DNA of 64,000 nucleotides, from contig CP027224.1 in assembly GCA_002973635.1 (NCBI GenBank), positions 630,501 to 694,500 of the forward strand, read 5' to 3'. This stretch comes from Lysinibacillus sp. B2A1 (GTDB lineage: Bacteria > Bacillota > Bacilli > Bacillales_A > Planococcaceae). Below are positions 46,201-55,771 of the stretch, in pieces; within the stretch, counting starts at the first letter, position 1, and every line of letters starts with the position of its first letter. The position numbers and the translations under genes were made by a program. The notes beneath the pieces are model-generated. The model saw only the letters and a program-made list of their open reading frames with translations, was not told the origin of the DNA and ran no database searches.

Positions 46201-49015
46201 TCTATCAGGTGTACAATTCCAATTATACAAAGTTATTGGCACAAATAATTACTTGATTCAAACAGCAACATCAGGTGTTGATGGCTTGTTTAGCTTTACA
46301 AACATCAACTATGGAAATTATAAAATTGAAGAGGTAGCAGCGAAGGCTCCCTATCAAAAAATGGTAGCTCAATTATTTACACTTGATGCAGCAAAAGATA
46401 TAAAAGTAGGTTCTAATGTAGTAACGAAACTAATAAATGTTACACCGCTTCCAGGTGGTTCTTGCCCAACGTTTAACTTAACAGTGAAAAATATGGATGG
46501 AGCACCTGTAGCCAATAAGCAAATTGAATTAATAGACAGTAATGGCACAGTAAAATCAACAGTAACTACAGGCAATGATGGCAAAGTGGCAATTCCATCA
46601 ACAGTTCAAGCTGGTGAATATACAGTAAAAGATACTGATGGTATTGACTATGGTAAGGTTATTGTGAAATTTGGTGCTGGGGGATGTCAGGGAGAGGTAC
46701 AACCAACAAATTCATGTCCAGTATTCACAATTACTGTAAATAATGAGCAGAATAATCCACGTTCAAATGTAACAGTAACATTAAAAAATTCAAGTAATAC
46801 AGTTATTACGACTACAACGACAGATGGCAATGGTCAATTTACTGTTCCATCCACAACACCGTCAGGGACGTATAAACTTTATGAAGGTACTGTTTTCCTA
46901 GGGAATGTAACAATAAGCTATCAAAATGGCAATTGTGGTGCTGTAATCACACAGGCACCAACATGTGAAACGTTTACATTAACTGTAAATGATGTAGACG
47001 GTAAACCACGTCAAGGTGTAACGGTGGAAATTAAGGATAAAAACAATCCGAATGCTATCGTTCCACAACCGAATGGTGTCACTGATGTAACTGGCAAAGT
47101 AACAATTACAAATCTTCCTCCAGGTGAATATGAAGTATTTGAAAATGGTGAGAAAATTAACGGATTTACAGTTGATACGGACTGTGAAGCAACTGTTCAA
47201 CCAAACCCAGCCTGCCCAGTATTCACGCTAACAGTGAAAGATGAGGATGGTATTTTAGCTGAAGGTACAGAAGTTACAATTACCAACAAAGGAACGAATA
47301 GTTCGTTTACTGCAACGGTTGGCAAAAACGGTGAAGTGACATTCCCGTCAGCAACAACGCCTTCTGGTAAATATGAAGTAAGCATTACAGCATCAGGGAA
47401 GGTACTTGATGAGTTTGATGTAACGTATTCAGGTAACTGTAAGGATACTGCTGAAAAACCTCGTGCATGTGATATTTTCACAATTACAGTAAAAGATACA
47501 GATGGTAGCTTGAAAGGAAATACGAAAGTTATCATTGAAGATAGCACTGGAAATGTTGTGACAACAGCAACTGGTCAAACAGATGCTAACGGTGAAATTC
47601 AGTTACCACAAAACCAAGAACCAGGTATGTACACAGTCTATGAGGAAACTGATAGCGGTGCAAAAGGTGATAAAATTGGAGAAGTGAAAGTCACTTATAC
47701 AGATGGCTGTAAAGGTGAAGTTCAGAAAAATTCTTGTCCAGTTTACACATTAACAGTTAATGATAAAAACCTTAAACCTGTTGGTGCAAATGTTTTAATC
47801 GTGATTAAAAACCAAGCTGGAGAAGTAGTGACATCTGGTAAAACAGATGCAGCAGGTAAAATTGTATTTGAAGATAAGACGAAACTACAACAAGGACAAA
47901 ATTACGTAGTATATAATGAAGCTGGTATTAAATTGGGTGATATTACAGTAAGCTATATGGACAATATTTGTGGAGCAACCGTGCAAATTCCATATAATGC
48001 ATGTCCAATTTTCACACTTACAGTACAAGATTTATATGGTAATGGTCGTTCAAATGTAGCATTCACGATTAAAGATTTATATCATAACACGATTGCCTCT
48101 GGTAAGACGAATGAACAAGGTGTAGGAACTATTCCTTATACAGTTCAACCAGGAATTTACAATGTGTATGAAGGTAATGTGTTATTAGGTACAATTACTG
48201 TAACTGATGTATGCTCAGGATTAGTAAAACCATCTTATACAGGTGGTGGTGGCTGGATACCGCCTAATCCAGAACCAGGTCCAGGCAAGCCAGTTGATCC
48301 AACACCGAACCCAGGTAAACCGGGTGAACCAACAGATCCAACAACAAACCCAGGTAAACCGGGTAAACCAACAGATCCAACAACAAACCCAGGTAAACCG
48401 GGTAAACCAACAGATCCAACAACAAATCCAGGCAAACCGGGTGAACCAACGGATCCAACAACAAACCCAGGTAAACCAGGTGAACCAACAGATCCAACGA
48501 CAAACCCAGGTAAACCAGGTGAACCAACAGATCCAACGACAAACCCAGGTAAGCCGGGTGAACCAACAGATCCAACGACAAACCCAGGTAAGCCGGGTGA
48601 ACCAACGGATCCAACAACAAACCCAGGCAAGCCAGGTGAACCAACAAATTCAAATAATTCAGCGACTCCTGGAAAAACAGAAGCATCTAAACCTTCTGTT
48701 CAAAATGTCATTGATCAAGGGAAAAACTTACCGCCATATAATCCAACTAAAGCAACAAAAGACACGCTAGATGCGTATAAGGATTTCCTCAATAAATATA
48801 GTCTATTAACAAAAGAGGAACAGGAAGATGTTGCAGAATCCCTTGATATTAACAAAATTAAAACGGATGCAAAACGACTAGAAGATCAATTAAAAGCACA
48901 AGGTAAACTACCACAGACAGATGGTGCAGATCAAACTGCACTTACACTGATTGGTGTAGCACTTATTCTTGGTGCATTATTCTTCTTACGTCGCCGCAAC
49001 GCTGATATTAAATAA
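43232..49015 (+). CDS. Large cell-wall-anchored multidomain adhesin
   Basis: A 1927-residue surface protein. Residues 1-26 are a signal peptide ([12 protein letters not shown]...SVFA). An acidic linker is followed to about residue 970 by an adhesin head and five collagen-binding-type modules (recognised by repeats like [16 protein letters not shown] and [15 protein letters not shown]). A SpaA/prealbumin-like module follows at about 975-1070. Then come seven repeats of about 80 residues, each starting C-P-x-F-T-L-T-V, at about 1077-1665. A Pro/Gly/Lys/Glu repeat spans about 1690-1806, then a helical segment. The C-terminus is LPQTDG at about 1892, a hydrophobic stretch and RRRNADIK: a sorting signal with Asp where Gly is usual. 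The ATG at 43232 follows AAGGAGAG. A sortase gene lies convergent downstream. Confidence 0.9.
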   Translation: MKKFNIAIIILLLVFQTVLSPISVFADEGQPPVTPPTESSEDAGAGSGGEGDDPNVTSGDTAEVTTPEDKPAAAPLNVTPLNACVGPQELVGVTLTQFDMNIGGNAITEGVYTTPLPKDQKANFDVKFIVLLDDLYCAGSYFEFDLPPSLIDFNSAFHGSKQVGNIAYSYTTVGNKVKVELTNNVEIDDVSTTTPAELTMNFQAGFNLSSNDIEQELEIPKVGGGEAKTKFTFLPSTSNEKATKTATDGIPPVVDGNHQMEWTIWLNQAGKNFDNPSLVDNPTGGHAVVSGSVNVYEYEVDLTGVKMGTENQVVWDGDFSNIVFQDKHAYKIVYKTEVNLPVEQREGKKTFNNSVTFTNGGTPESVNNVPKDITYGKALEKVKVDAGTNNYTSKWEIRYNYNQASIPQASAIITDTLPGIHEIDTNTIEVRVMTINDQGNGTGAGTIVDPSNYNVTAVTNGFELQFNSAIDKAYKVTYDAKYNGTGLGYYVGTNPTTVTNTVVSGTKNDTKPHTITEGVLSKDHIVNFDTKEITWTIDIKADNPNEAINNLTLTDVFKITGSKEGTHTLVGNESNITITGTTGAAPVKTVTGPTNGFTITGINIAAGGKATVTYKTSFAIGNDGEVQSGYGNTATVNWDSYTVQEEDHYTPATTTVNNGSKTGAFNYLDQLFTWKVKVNINKKDIQGAILSDTIGAGHEFVANSLKVYEYTLTTGDDTSGTPATTPIAASNYTLDVASDKKSYTLTFNNSLDSTINGKAYLVEYHTKDSDEILGIGSDEAGYTTGNVYSNTATFQTLGSKNYTLEATPVTLPTHVANNLIKKSATQDNSKQTVSWTLDVNQSHSKLGANVTLEDTPSGNLMLIEGSIKVRKYNVTATSISQNGTGAYVDPSTYGITVDKKADGGFILHFANLNEGYQVQYQTIGLGKIGQGFSNDAKLTFGVENASNQKDDAKVNANFTFSSSDTSFSMVKGDAQFKKVGVNSETGAEEPLSGVQFQLYKVIGTNNYLIQTATSGVDGLFSFTNINYGNYKIEEVAAKAPYQKMVAQLFTLDAAKDIKVGSNVVTKLINVTPLPGGSCPTFNLTVKNMDGAPVANKQIELIDSNGTVKSTVTTGNDGKVAIPSTVQAGEYTVKDTDGIDYGKVIVKFGAGGCQGEVQPTNSCPVFTITVNNEQNNPRSNVTVTLKNSSNTVITTTTTDGNGQFTVPSTTPSGTYKLYEGTVFLGNVTISYQNGNCGAVITQAPTCETFTLTVNDVDGKPRQGVTVEIKDKNNPNAIVPQPNGVTDVTGKVTITNLPPGEYEVFENGEKINGFTVDTDCEATVQPNPACPVFTLTVKDEDGILAEGTEVTITNKGTNSSFTATVGKNGEVTFPSATTPSGKYEVSITASGKVLDEFDVTYSGNCKDTAEKPRACDIFTITVKDTDGSLKGNTKVIIEDSTGNVVTTATGQTDANGEIQLPQNQEPGMYTVYEETDSGAKGDKIGEVKVTYTDGCKGEVQKNSCPVYTLTVNDKNLKPVGANVLIVIKNQAGEVVTSGKTDAAGKIVFEDKTKLQQGQNYVVYNEAGIKLGDITVSYMDNICGATVQIPYNACPIFTLTVQDLYGNGRSNVAFTIKDLYHNTIASGKTNEQGVGTIPYTVQPGIYNVYEGNVLLGTITVTDVCSGLVKPSYTGGGGWIPPNPEPGPGKPVDPTPNPGKPGEPTDPTTNPGKPGKPTDPTTNPGKPGKPTDPTTNPGKPGEPTDPTTNPGKPGEPTDPTTNPGKPGEPTDPTTNPGKPGEPTDPTTNPGKPGEPTDPTTNPGKPGEPTNSNNSATPGKTEASKPSVQNVIDQGKNLPPYNPTKATKDTLDAYKDFLNKYSLLTKEEQEDVAESLDINKIKTDAKRLEDQLKAQGKLPQTDGADQTALTLIGVALILGALFFLRRRNADIK
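48310..48660 (+). repeat. 39-bp tandem repeat array encoding the Pro/Gly-rich stalk
   Basis: Nine units begin at exact 39-bp intervals from 48310 to 48622, each encoding NPGKPG(E/K)PTDPTT; units 2 and 3 carry Lys instead of Glu, and the last diverges into TNSNNS. The period is a multiple of three without stops in several frames, so it also produces spurious open frames on both strands. The array is prone to copy-number change by slippage. Confidence 0.95.
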
Positions 49016-49025
49016 TTATTTAAAA

Positions 49026-49059
49026 GAAGCCCCCAGGACTATTTAATCTTGGGGGCTTC
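49026..49059. terminator. Bidirectional terminator between the adhesin and sortase genes
   Basis: GAAGCCCCCA and TGGGGGCTTC form a perfect 10-bp stem, with TATTTTTA after it. Confidence 0.85.
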
Positions 49060-49067
49060 GCCTATTT

Positions 49068-49748
49068 TTAAAATGTCTCTGATAGCTTTTCAGGTGCTTC
49101 ATCAAATGGATATTGCTGAACAAAATCAGCTTGTATAGCAAGGCGCTTTGTTCCATTATCAGCGCATGTAATGAGCGTTAAAACGGTTTTATTTGGAATA
49201 TCATCAATTACATAAACATCTGTAGCAGCAATAACCTTCTTAGTTGCTAATTGATATTCATAGATATTGGTTAAATCCGTTATATAGACTGAATCTCCTA
49301 TGCTTGCTTTATATAGCGGACTGAATAAAATATCCTTTTCTTCGAAATAATGACCTGCTAGAGCATAATTTCCCTGCCCAAGGCTTTGATTTGGCTTCAT
49401 GGTACCCGCTCCTACCGCAAGGGCCGCATTTCCAACTCCTTTGACGATAGGAAGCTGCATATCAACACTTGGTACAGCAATACTACCGACAACAGGCATT
49501 TTATTTGCCTTTGTTTGAGCCTTTAATACTTCCGCTATGGACAGCGATTGTACGTCCTCAAATATATAATCTGCATCAACCTGATTATTTTTTTCAATTT
49601 CTTCTGCACTAATTTCAGTAGTATTTAATTGATGGCTTAAATGGGCAATGATTGCATTTTGAATGGGGTTGATAAAAATAAGTAAAAGGCCAACGATGAG
49701 CATAGAGATGAGTAATGTTAGTTTTAGTTTATTCACTTCATAGATCAC
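49068..49748 (-). CDS. Class A sortase
   Basis: A protein of up to 226 residues with an N-terminal membrane anchor (LTLLISMLIVGLLLIFI). The sortase catalytic triad is visible: His in NYALAGHYF, Cys in VLTLITCADNG, and Arg in KRLAIQADF. The arrangement is class A-like. The start is uncertain: GTG at 49748 is too near AAGGAT, while GTG at 49736 lacks a close site. Convergence with the adhesin gene, whose sorting signal is LPQTD, makes it the likely dedicated anchoring enzyme. Confidence 0.88.
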   Translation of the reverse strand: MIYEVNKLKLTLLISMLIVGLLLIFINPIQNAIIAHLSHQLNTTEISAEEIEKNNQVDADYIFEDVQSLSIAEVLKAQTKANKMPVVGSIAVPSVDMQLPIVKGVGNAALAVGAGTMKPNQSLGQGNYALAGHYFEEKDILFSPLYKASIGDSVYITDLTNIYEYQLATKKVIAATDVYVIDDIPNKTVLTLITCADNGTKRLAIQADFVQQYPFDEAPEKLSETF

Positions 49749-49807
49749 ATCCTTGTCTTGAAATAGAGGGTTTTGCTCCAGCTAAAGAAGATTAATTTAT
49801 GATCATT

Positions 49808-49839
49808 TTAAAAATGAGTAGAGCGCTAGGCTGCTCTAC
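49808..49839 (-). terminator. Terminator of the tautomerase gene
   Basis: On the minus strand GTAGAGC pairs with GCTCTAC around an 8-base loop, followed by TCATTTTTAAAA. Confidence 0.65.
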
Positions 49840-49851
49840 CCATTATATTTT

Positions 49852-50037
49852 TTATTTATCGCTGAAACGAACACCTGCAACGCCGTAATGGTTTTTAGAC
49901 ATTTCTTCGATAAAAACAGTTACGTTTTCTGCTGGTGCATTTACTGTACGAGAAACAGCTTCTGTTACTTCTTTTACTAGGGCACGCTTTTGCTCCTCTG
50001 TGCGGCCTTCTAGCATTTTCACTGTTACATATGGCAT
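49852..50037 (-). CDS. 4-oxalocrotonate tautomerase-like protein (YwhB type)
   Basis: A 61-residue tautomerase subunit. After Met removal the N-terminal proline (MPYVTVKMLEGRT) is the catalytic base; the family end is NHYGVAGVRFSDK. AGGAGG is seven bases upstream of the ATG. These small enzymes work as hexamers; the natural substrate here is unknown because no aromatic meta-cleavage genes are nearby. Neighbouring ywhD supports the YwhB assignment. Confidence 0.9.
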   Translation of the reverse strand: MPYVTVKMLEGRTEEQKRALVKEVTEAVSRTVNAPAENVTVFIEEMSKNHYGVAGVRFSDK

Positions 50038-50202
50038 AATATTGCCTCCTTTATAGAATAATGTTGTATAGTTAGGTTATAAGAAAGTAATAACTTCTTA
50101 CTTAATTTTAGGCATTTGTGCTGCACTAGTGTTGCTTTAACTGCAACATCCATGCGCAAAATATGCTTTACTTTATAATAGCAGAATGGAGGGTATTAAA
50201 GT

Positions 50203-50718
50203 ATGGCAAATGAAGAAAAAGCAAAACAAAAAATGGGCTTTACAATTATCAAAAATGATCCAACAGACGGACATAAAGGATTTGGTATTGGCTCGCTTTC
50301 GCTAGAAAACGTATCGCCAGTGATTCTTGACATAGAAGAGGGGACAGCCTCCGTTGAAATTGGGGCTATGCATGCACGTAGTGATGTGGAACGAGGCATT
50401 AAATTTACGACAAATCGTGCTGATTCCGAAGGTGGTAAACCGTATTGGCTAGTATGGGTGACAATCGATCATAAAGAGGATGGACCTTACTATGCAGGTG
50501 TAACTGCATGTGAAATGGTGATTAACCGAGAAAAACGTCGCGGCTATAAAATTTTAGCTGATCATGTTAATAAAATGGATAAATCGATGAAGCGCCATAT
50601 TATTGTGGATCATATGGATGCACCTTCCAAAAAAGTGTTAGCTTCCTTCCTAGAAGGGCTTAATCCGGACCTTTGGGCACGCAGTATGGAGCAATTGCGT
50701 CAAGACTTATTTGCATAA
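50203..50718 (+). CDS. ywhD: YwhD family protein
   Basis: A 171-residue soluble protein, almost the length of B. subtilis YwhD. Distinctive segments are KMGFTIIKNDPTDGHKGFG, MHARSDVERGIKFTTNR and VINREKRRGYKILADHVNKM. GGAGG precedes the ATG. Function unknown. Gene order ywhB-ywhD-pbpG-speB is as in B. subtilis, apart from missing members. Confidence 0.88.
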   Translation: MANEEKAKQKMGFTIIKNDPTDGHKGFGIGSLSLENVSPVILDIEEGTASVEIGAMHARSDVERGIKFTTNRADSEGGKPYWLVWVTIDHKEDGPYYAGVTACEMVINREKRRGYKILADHVNKMDKSMKRHIIVDHMDAPSKKVLASFLEGLNPDLWARSMEQLRQDLFA

Positions 50719-50840
50719 TAGACCTATAATGATTGAACAATCTGTGACATTTTGCAATCGCTTTCGATATAAGGTTGAAAGTGAGTTTGAAACAAAGTAA
50801 ACTTGATGCAGAGCTTACATTTTAGTAAGCTAGGACACTT

Positions 50841-50930
50841 GGTTCCGCGAATAGTGATGAGCGCTATGCGGCATTTGAACAACCCAAACCCAAGCCAAAT
50901 GCCCCATGATGCTCATCCATTTCGCGAACC
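50841..50930. repeat. 90-bp long imperfect palindrome
   Basis: GGTTCCGCGAATAGTGATGA with GCATTTG on the left pairs with CAAATGCC and GATGCTCATCCATTTCGCGAACC-type sequence on the right, leaving a loop of about 18 bases. It lies in the 355-bp gap between ywhD and pbpG, just before a strong terminator. I saw no second copy in the window. Its length exceeds that of an ordinary terminator. Confidence 0.7.
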
Positions 50931-50937
50931 ATAAATA

Positions 50938-50995
50938 AGAAAAGCTTTCTGTTCCCACGGACATGTCTCCGGGGAAGAGAAAGCTTTTCTTTTTC
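50938..50995. terminator. Terminator between ywhD and pbpG
   Basis: AGAAAAGCTTTCT pairs with AGAAAGCTTTTCT across a 27-base loop, followed by TTTTT. Confidence 0.75.
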
Positions 50996-51073
50996 GTATA
51001 TGTCTATATTTCTTTGTCGAGAGCCTTCATTGAATTAGAACGTCTAGGGATATGGAAGGTTCCCATTGCTGCG

Positions 51074-53128
51074 CTAATTTTTAAAAATGGAGAATGGGAG
51101 CATATTCCAGAATTCTCCCCATGTGTCAGTATCGAGAATATCGAAATTTGTGCATTTTTCAGTAGGTACATCCTTTGCATCTAAATATACAAGACGCTGT
51201 TTAGGACATGCATCAGTTGCGAGCTTACCAGTCTCAATATCGACCACTACACCTTTAACGTTTTTAGGTTTTACGAAATCCTCGTTCTTTGTACCTTTAT
51301 TAACAGTCTCCATAAAATCAATCCATATTTTCTTTGTAGCAGCAGTATCTTCTTTTGCCGTTAGATTTTTGCCCTGATCATAGCCATTCCAGACTCCAGC
51401 AGTTAAGCTAGGTGTAAATCCAATGAGCCATTGATCGCTGTTTGTAGAGCCTGATTTTGCAGCATACGTATGTGTCATACGAGAGCGAATACTTATTCCA
51501 GTAGCAGGAGAGTAGTCACTAAAGACAGGATCAAAAATACCTGTCATCATTTCTGTTAAAATATACGTATTTTCCTTTGAGAGCACTGTTTCAGATTTAG
51601 CACTTACCTCTTTATTTTCATATATGACGTCACCATGTGCATTTTTAATTGAAATAATAGTAGTTGGTAATGTTTTTTGTCCCTGTGATGCCAAAATATT
51701 ATAGGCATTTGTCATCTCATATAAAGTTGTTTCAACTGTTCCAAGTGCAATCGATAAATTGTCCTTTGCACCGATGTTGACGTTGAAGCGGCCAGCCATA
51801 TCGTGAAATGTTTTAAACCCTATTTCCTCTAATGTTTTCACAGCATAAATATTATCAGAGATTGCGATAGCCTGGGCCATAGTCATATCATGTGTTGCAA
51901 ACTCACCATTTACATTTTTGGGAGCATAGGTTGCTCGTCCATTATCATAAGTGAAGGTTGTCTCACCAACATCCAAAAACGTTAATGGGTTATAGCCATT
52001 CTCTAAAGCAGCTGCATATAAAATAGGTTTAATAGTTGAGCCTGGCTGACGTTTTGCCTGTGTAACCCTGTTAAATGAGCTTGTGGCATAGTCACGCCCT
52101 CCAACTAGTGCCGTAACAGCTCCAGTTTTAGACTCCATGCTGACAAATGAGGCTTGCAAATCATTTGCTGGCAGATTTTTAGCTACAGCTTCCTCTGCGG
52201 CCTTCTGGTGTCCAGGATCTAAAGTTGTTTGAATGGTCCAACCGCCTTCACTAATATCAAGATTTTTTGATTTCAGAATTTCACTAGCCTCTTGCCATGC
52301 TACATCAAGAAAATATGGTGCGACTGATTTAGTTGCTACCCAGCTATCATTTTTTAGAACAAGCTGTTCACTTTCCGCACGTGTTTTTTCATCTTGTGTA
52401 ATAGCGCCTTGATCTGCCATTAGTTTTAAAATAACATGCTGGCGATTTGTTGCCTTTTCTATATTAGCAATAGGAGAATAGATACTTGGTCCTTTCGGTA
52501 CACCTGTTAACATTGCTGCCTCTGCTAATGTTAAATTGCTAGCAGATTTACCAAAATAAAATCGACTTGCAGCTTCTACACCGTACATACCATGTCCATA
52601 ATAGACAGTATTTAAGTAGCCCTCTAATATTTCATCCTTATCATAAAAAACTTCTAATCTATAAGCATAAAGTGCCTCGTTTAATTTTCGTGTCCAAGAC
52701 TTTTCATGTGAAAGATATAGATTTCGAGCATATTGTTGTGTAATTGTACTAGCTCCTTGAACCTTACTTCCAGCTTTAAGATCGATTAACACAGCACCAG
52801 CGATACGTGAAAAATCAAAACCGCTATGTTCATAAAAATCTTTATCCTCAACAGAGACGACTGCTTTTTTTAAGTACGGTGACATTTCATCAAGACTAAC
52901 CCAGTAGCGTCGTTCATTCGTAAAGTGATCCCCAATTTGATTCTCATTTTCATCTAGGAAAATAGAGGCCTTTGGTACGGTTAAAGGGGGAGCTCCAGCC
53001 ACTTGCACATAAACGCGTAGAGCTACGAATGCTACGACAATTGCAGATGTAAAGGCGATAAAAAGGGTCAATGTTTTGCGTGTACGCTTCGCACGTTTTT
53101 GTTTACGTTGATAGCTTTTTCTCTTCAT
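51074..53128 (-). CDS. pbpG: Class A penicillin-binding protein (PbpG type)
   Basis: A 684-residue bifunctional peptidoglycan synthase. It has a very basic cytoplasmic start (KRKSYQRKQKRAKRTRK), a membrane anchor at about 20-45, a GT51 glycosyltransferase with catalytic Glu in VSVEDKDFYEHSGFD and QGASTITQQYARNLYL, and a transpeptidase with PGSTIKPILYAAAL (SxxK), ISDN (SxN) and AAKSGSTNSDQWLIG (KSG). GAGGTG precedes the ATG. Length and position beside ywhD match B. subtilis PbpG (YwhE), a sporulation-associated enzyme; a vegetative role is possible. Confidence 0.88.
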   Translation of the reverse strand: MKRKSYQRKQKRAKRTRKTLTLFIAFTSAIVVAFVALRVYVQVAGAPPLTVPKASIFLDENENQIGDHFTNERRYWVSLDEMSPYLKKAVVSVEDKDFYEHSGFDFSRIAGAVLIDLKAGSKVQGASTITQQYARNLYLSHEKSWTRKLNEALYAYRLEVFYDKDEILEGYLNTVYYGHGMYGVEAASRFYFGKSASNLTLAEAAMLTGVPKGPSIYSPIANIEKATNRQHVILKLMADQGAITQDEKTRAESEQLVLKNDSWVATKSVAPYFLDVAWQEASEILKSKNLDISEGGWTIQTTLDPGHQKAAEEAVAKNLPANDLQASFVSMESKTGAVTALVGGRDYATSSFNRVTQAKRQPGSTIKPILYAAALENGYNPLTFLDVGETTFTYDNGRATYAPKNVNGEFATHDMTMAQAIAISDNIYAVKTLEEIGFKTFHDMAGRFNVNIGAKDNLSIALGTVETTLYEMTNAYNILASQGQKTLPTTIISIKNAHGDVIYENKEVSAKSETVLSKENTYILTEMMTGIFDPVFSDYSPATGISIRSRMTHTYAAKSGSTNSDQWLIGFTPSLTAGVWNGYDQGKNLTAKEDTAATKKIWIDFMETVNKGTKNEDFVKPKNVKGVVVDIETGKLATDACPKQRLVYLDAKDVPTEKCTNFDILDTDTWGEFWNMLPFSIFKN

Positions 53129-53399
53129 CCGACTTCACCTCGTTTTCTCACTTAGCCATAGTATGTGTCTGAACATTTATCTTTAATCGAAATTCTAGGT
53201 AAAAACTATTGCACTTTATTCAAAAACATCTATACTTTTTTTGTACTGTTTGAAATGCTAGCATTCGACAAGAGAAGTACACTTTGTAGATTTTAATCGA
53301 ATTTTGCTAGACGTTCCAATAATGTATACGAGGATTGCGGGATAGAGGTTTCATTACAATCCTGTAAGCCCTTTAAGAGCAGTGACAAATCATTTCGCC

Positions 53400-53560
53400 T
53401 TGGCGTAATTGTAGCTGTCGCGCAGATAAACAAAGTTTCGGATTATGAGTTGTGCTTAGACCTGTACGCAGGCTGACACGATGTTGATCCTAGGAGCTTA
53501 TTTTCATTCAATAGGTGTTTGGACACCCACAAAAAGTTTCTGAATGAAGATAAAATGACC
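53400..53560 (-). repeat. Dispersed structured intergenic repeat, copy 4 (inverted)
   Basis: On the minus strand it reads TTTATCTTCATTCAGAAAC, GTGGGTGTCCAAACACC, TTGAATGAAAATAAGC, GCACAACTCATAATCCG and ends AATTACGCCAAGGCGAAATG, matching both ends of the copy at 33900-34160. It occupies most of the 472-bp gap between pbpG and speB, where B. subtilis has speE. The remainder is AT-rich and unassigned. Confidence 0.65.
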
Positions 53561-53600
53561 GAATTACAGATAATATTTAATAAAAGTGGAGGGTAAGTAG

Positions 53601-54473
53601 ATGAGATTTGATGAGGCTTATTCAGGAAATGTTTTTATAAAAAGTCATCCTACCTATGAGGATGCTCAGGCAGTCATTTATGGGATGCCAATGGATTGGA
53701 CAGTTAGTTACCGTCCAGGATCACGTTTTGGTCCACAGCGTATTCGCGAAGTATCGATTGGTTTAGAGGAATACAGTCCATATTTAGACCGTGAGCTAGA
53801 TGAGGTAAAATATTTTGATGCAGGCGATATTCCGCTTCCATTCGGCAATGCACAGCGTTCATTAGATGAAATTGAAAAGTTTATTGAAAAATTATTAGCA
53901 GACGGTAAGATTCCAGTTGGCATGGGTGGGGAACATTTAGTGTCTTGGCCTGTAATGAAAGCTGTTTCTGCAAAATATGATGACCTAGCTATTATCCATT
54001 TCGATGCACACACTGATTTACGTGTAGAATATGAAGGAGAGCCACTATCTCACTCAACACCTATTCGTAAAATAGCTGAGCATATTGGTCCAAAAAATGT
54101 CTATTCATTTGGTATTCGTTCTGGTATGAAGGAAGAGTTTGAATGGGCAAAGGAAAATGGTATGCATATTTCAAAATTTGAAGTGTTAGAGCCATTAAAA
54201 GGGGTATTACCATCTTTAGCAGGACGTAATGTTTACGTAACGATTGATATTGATGTTCTAGATCCAGCACATGCACCTGGCACGGGCACTGTAGATTGCG
54301 GGGGGATTACTTCAAAAGAATTACTAGCCTCAATTCATGCGATTGCAGCAAGTGGTGTGAATGTAGTTGGCTTTGATCTTGTTGAAGTGGCACCCATCTA
54401 CGATTCATCAGAAATGACAGCAAACACAGCAAGTAAATTGTTAAGAGAAATGATTTTGGGCTGGGTAAAATAA
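53601..54473 (+). CDS. speB: Agmatinase
   Basis: A 290-residue ureohydrolase producing putrescine and urea from agmatine. The binuclear manganese site is visible in GMGGEHLVSWPV, IHFDAHTDLRVEYEGEP and TIDIDVLDPAHAPGTGTV. GGAGGG precedes the ATG. speE, which normally precedes it in B. subtilis, is absent. The final codons (GWVK and stop) lie inside a 78-bp sequence repeated at 59967-60044, so an element integrated at the gene's 3' end without breaking it. Confidence 0.95.
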   Translation: MRFDEAYSGNVFIKSHPTYEDAQAVIYGMPMDWTVSYRPGSRFGPQRIREVSIGLEEYSPYLDRELDEVKYFDAGDIPLPFGNAQRSLDEIEKFIEKLLADGKIPVGMGGEHLVSWPVMKAVSAKYDDLAIIHFDAHTDLRVEYEGEPLSHSTPIRKIAEHIGPKNVYSFGIRSGMKEEFEWAKENGMHISKFEVLEPLKGVLPSLAGRNVYVTIDIDVLDPAHAPGTGTVDCGGITSKELLASIHAIAASGVNVVGFDLVEVAPIYDSSEMTANTASKLLREMILGWVK

Positions 54474-54536
54474 TACGAGCTTTTTAAATGTTGATATAAA
54501 GCTGTTTGAGTGGGGTTTAGCTATGAGCTAGCCCCA
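54459..54536 (+). repeat. Putative attachment site attL at the speB 3' end
   Basis: The 78 bases start with GGCTGGGTAAAATAATACG (speB codons GWVK-stop), run through TTGATATAAAGC and end with the hairpin GTGGGGTTTAGCTATGAGCT plus AGCCCCA. They match 59967-60044 at 73 of 78 positions without gaps. The terminal hairpin can serve as the speB terminator. Confidence 0.8.
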
Positions 54537-54566
54537 CTTTTAGCCCCAATTGCCTTTAAACTCTCT

Positions 54567-55738
54567 CTAAAATACGGTTACTGTTTGCACCTCCATTTCT
54601 TGTAGAATGTGGTCATAAACTGTGTGGATCATCTCAGGAGTATTTCCTAATCGTTCGGCAATCGCCTTGACACAGGGATACTGTTATTCATAAGTATGGT
54701 GGCATGTGTATGCCTTAACCCATGTATAGTTGTTGCTGGTAGTCCAGCCACTTTTACATGACGATTAAATATGGCGTTCAAACCTGTGGAAACGAAAGGC
54801 TCGGCAGTGTGCGGCGATAGAAAGATAAATGAATCATCTTTCATTATATCGCTATGCAGTTTACGACCATGTGAAAGTAACAACGCTTTAACTGCCGTTC
54901 GATAGCTCTGTAGCTGCTGCAACACCATATCATCTACTTTTATGGTACGCTCACTGTTTTTTGTTTTAGTGGAGCCTACACCGTTATTTCCTCTAGTTCG
55001 CTCAATAGTTATCGTTTGATTGGCAAAGTCGATATTTCGCCATTGAAGCCCCAATGCCTCTCCTTTACGTATACCTGTATAAGCAATCGTTAAAAATAAG
55101 CTGTAGTAGGCAATATTCTCCTGGTGCTTAATATGATCCAGCAATATATTAAGTTGACCAGGTGTGAGATAATTCTTTTCCATTTCTTTATCTCTTAGAG
55201 AGGGAAGGGCGGCACCTTGTAGCTTATTGCGTATTATGATTTCTTCCGCAACGGCTGCATTCATAGCAATCCTAAAAATCGAATGCAATGCACGTATTGT
55301 AGACGGCTTGAGCTTGTCCCCTAGCGCTTTGATAAATGCCATTTGATAAATAACCTTATCAAGCTTCTGCAACTTGTAGGAGCCAAGAATCGGCTTAAAA
55401 TAGAGCTTTATAAAACCCTCTCGTTGGATAACGGTAGCAGGCTTCCATTTACCTTTATTCATGTCAAACCACAAATCTAGCCATTGGGCGACAGTTAGGT
55501 TATCATGTTCTATATGTTTTGTTTCACCTCGCAGCGTTGCAGCCTTCACTTCCAGAAGGGCTTTCAATGCTGCTTTTTCTGTTTTAAAGCCACTTTTCTT
55601 TTTCTCTCTACGATTCCCAGATTCGTCATAATACTTATGCCTAAACATCCATAGTTTTTCTTTCTTCGCATTAAGATAGTGATATATTTCAGGTTCTTTT
55701 GCTGATTTATATAATTTCACCTTGTCCATTCCTTTCAT
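54567..55738 (-). pseudogene. Tyrosine recombinase (phage-type integrase), frameshifted before the catalytic tyrosine
   Basis: The main frame (54647-55738) has an arm-binding AP2-like N-terminus, a SAM-like core-binding domain and most of the catalytic domain: Arg in AYTGIRKGEALGLQW, Lys in STKTKNSERTI and HxxR in HGLRHTHATILM. It then turns into RRLPND and stops. In another frame the expected end follows at once: KAIAERLGNTPEMIHTVYDH with the nucleophilic tyrosine, finishing at 54567. A slip in GTGTC at 54669-54673 explains it. As written it cannot recombine DNA. It lies next to the putative attL, in the usual place. Confidence 0.85.
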
Positions 55739-55771
55739 GCTTGGCGGCGTGTGTACAGGAATAGGTGAGTG

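Noticed and set aside
48310..48660. CRISPR-like regular repeats
   Set aside because: The units are contiguous with no spacers and are in frame with a coding sequence; no cas genes are present.
48243..48770. Long open frames on both strands across the adhesin stalk
   Set aside because: They result from the 39-bp period being a multiple of three without stop codons; they have no ribosome sites and low-complexity products.
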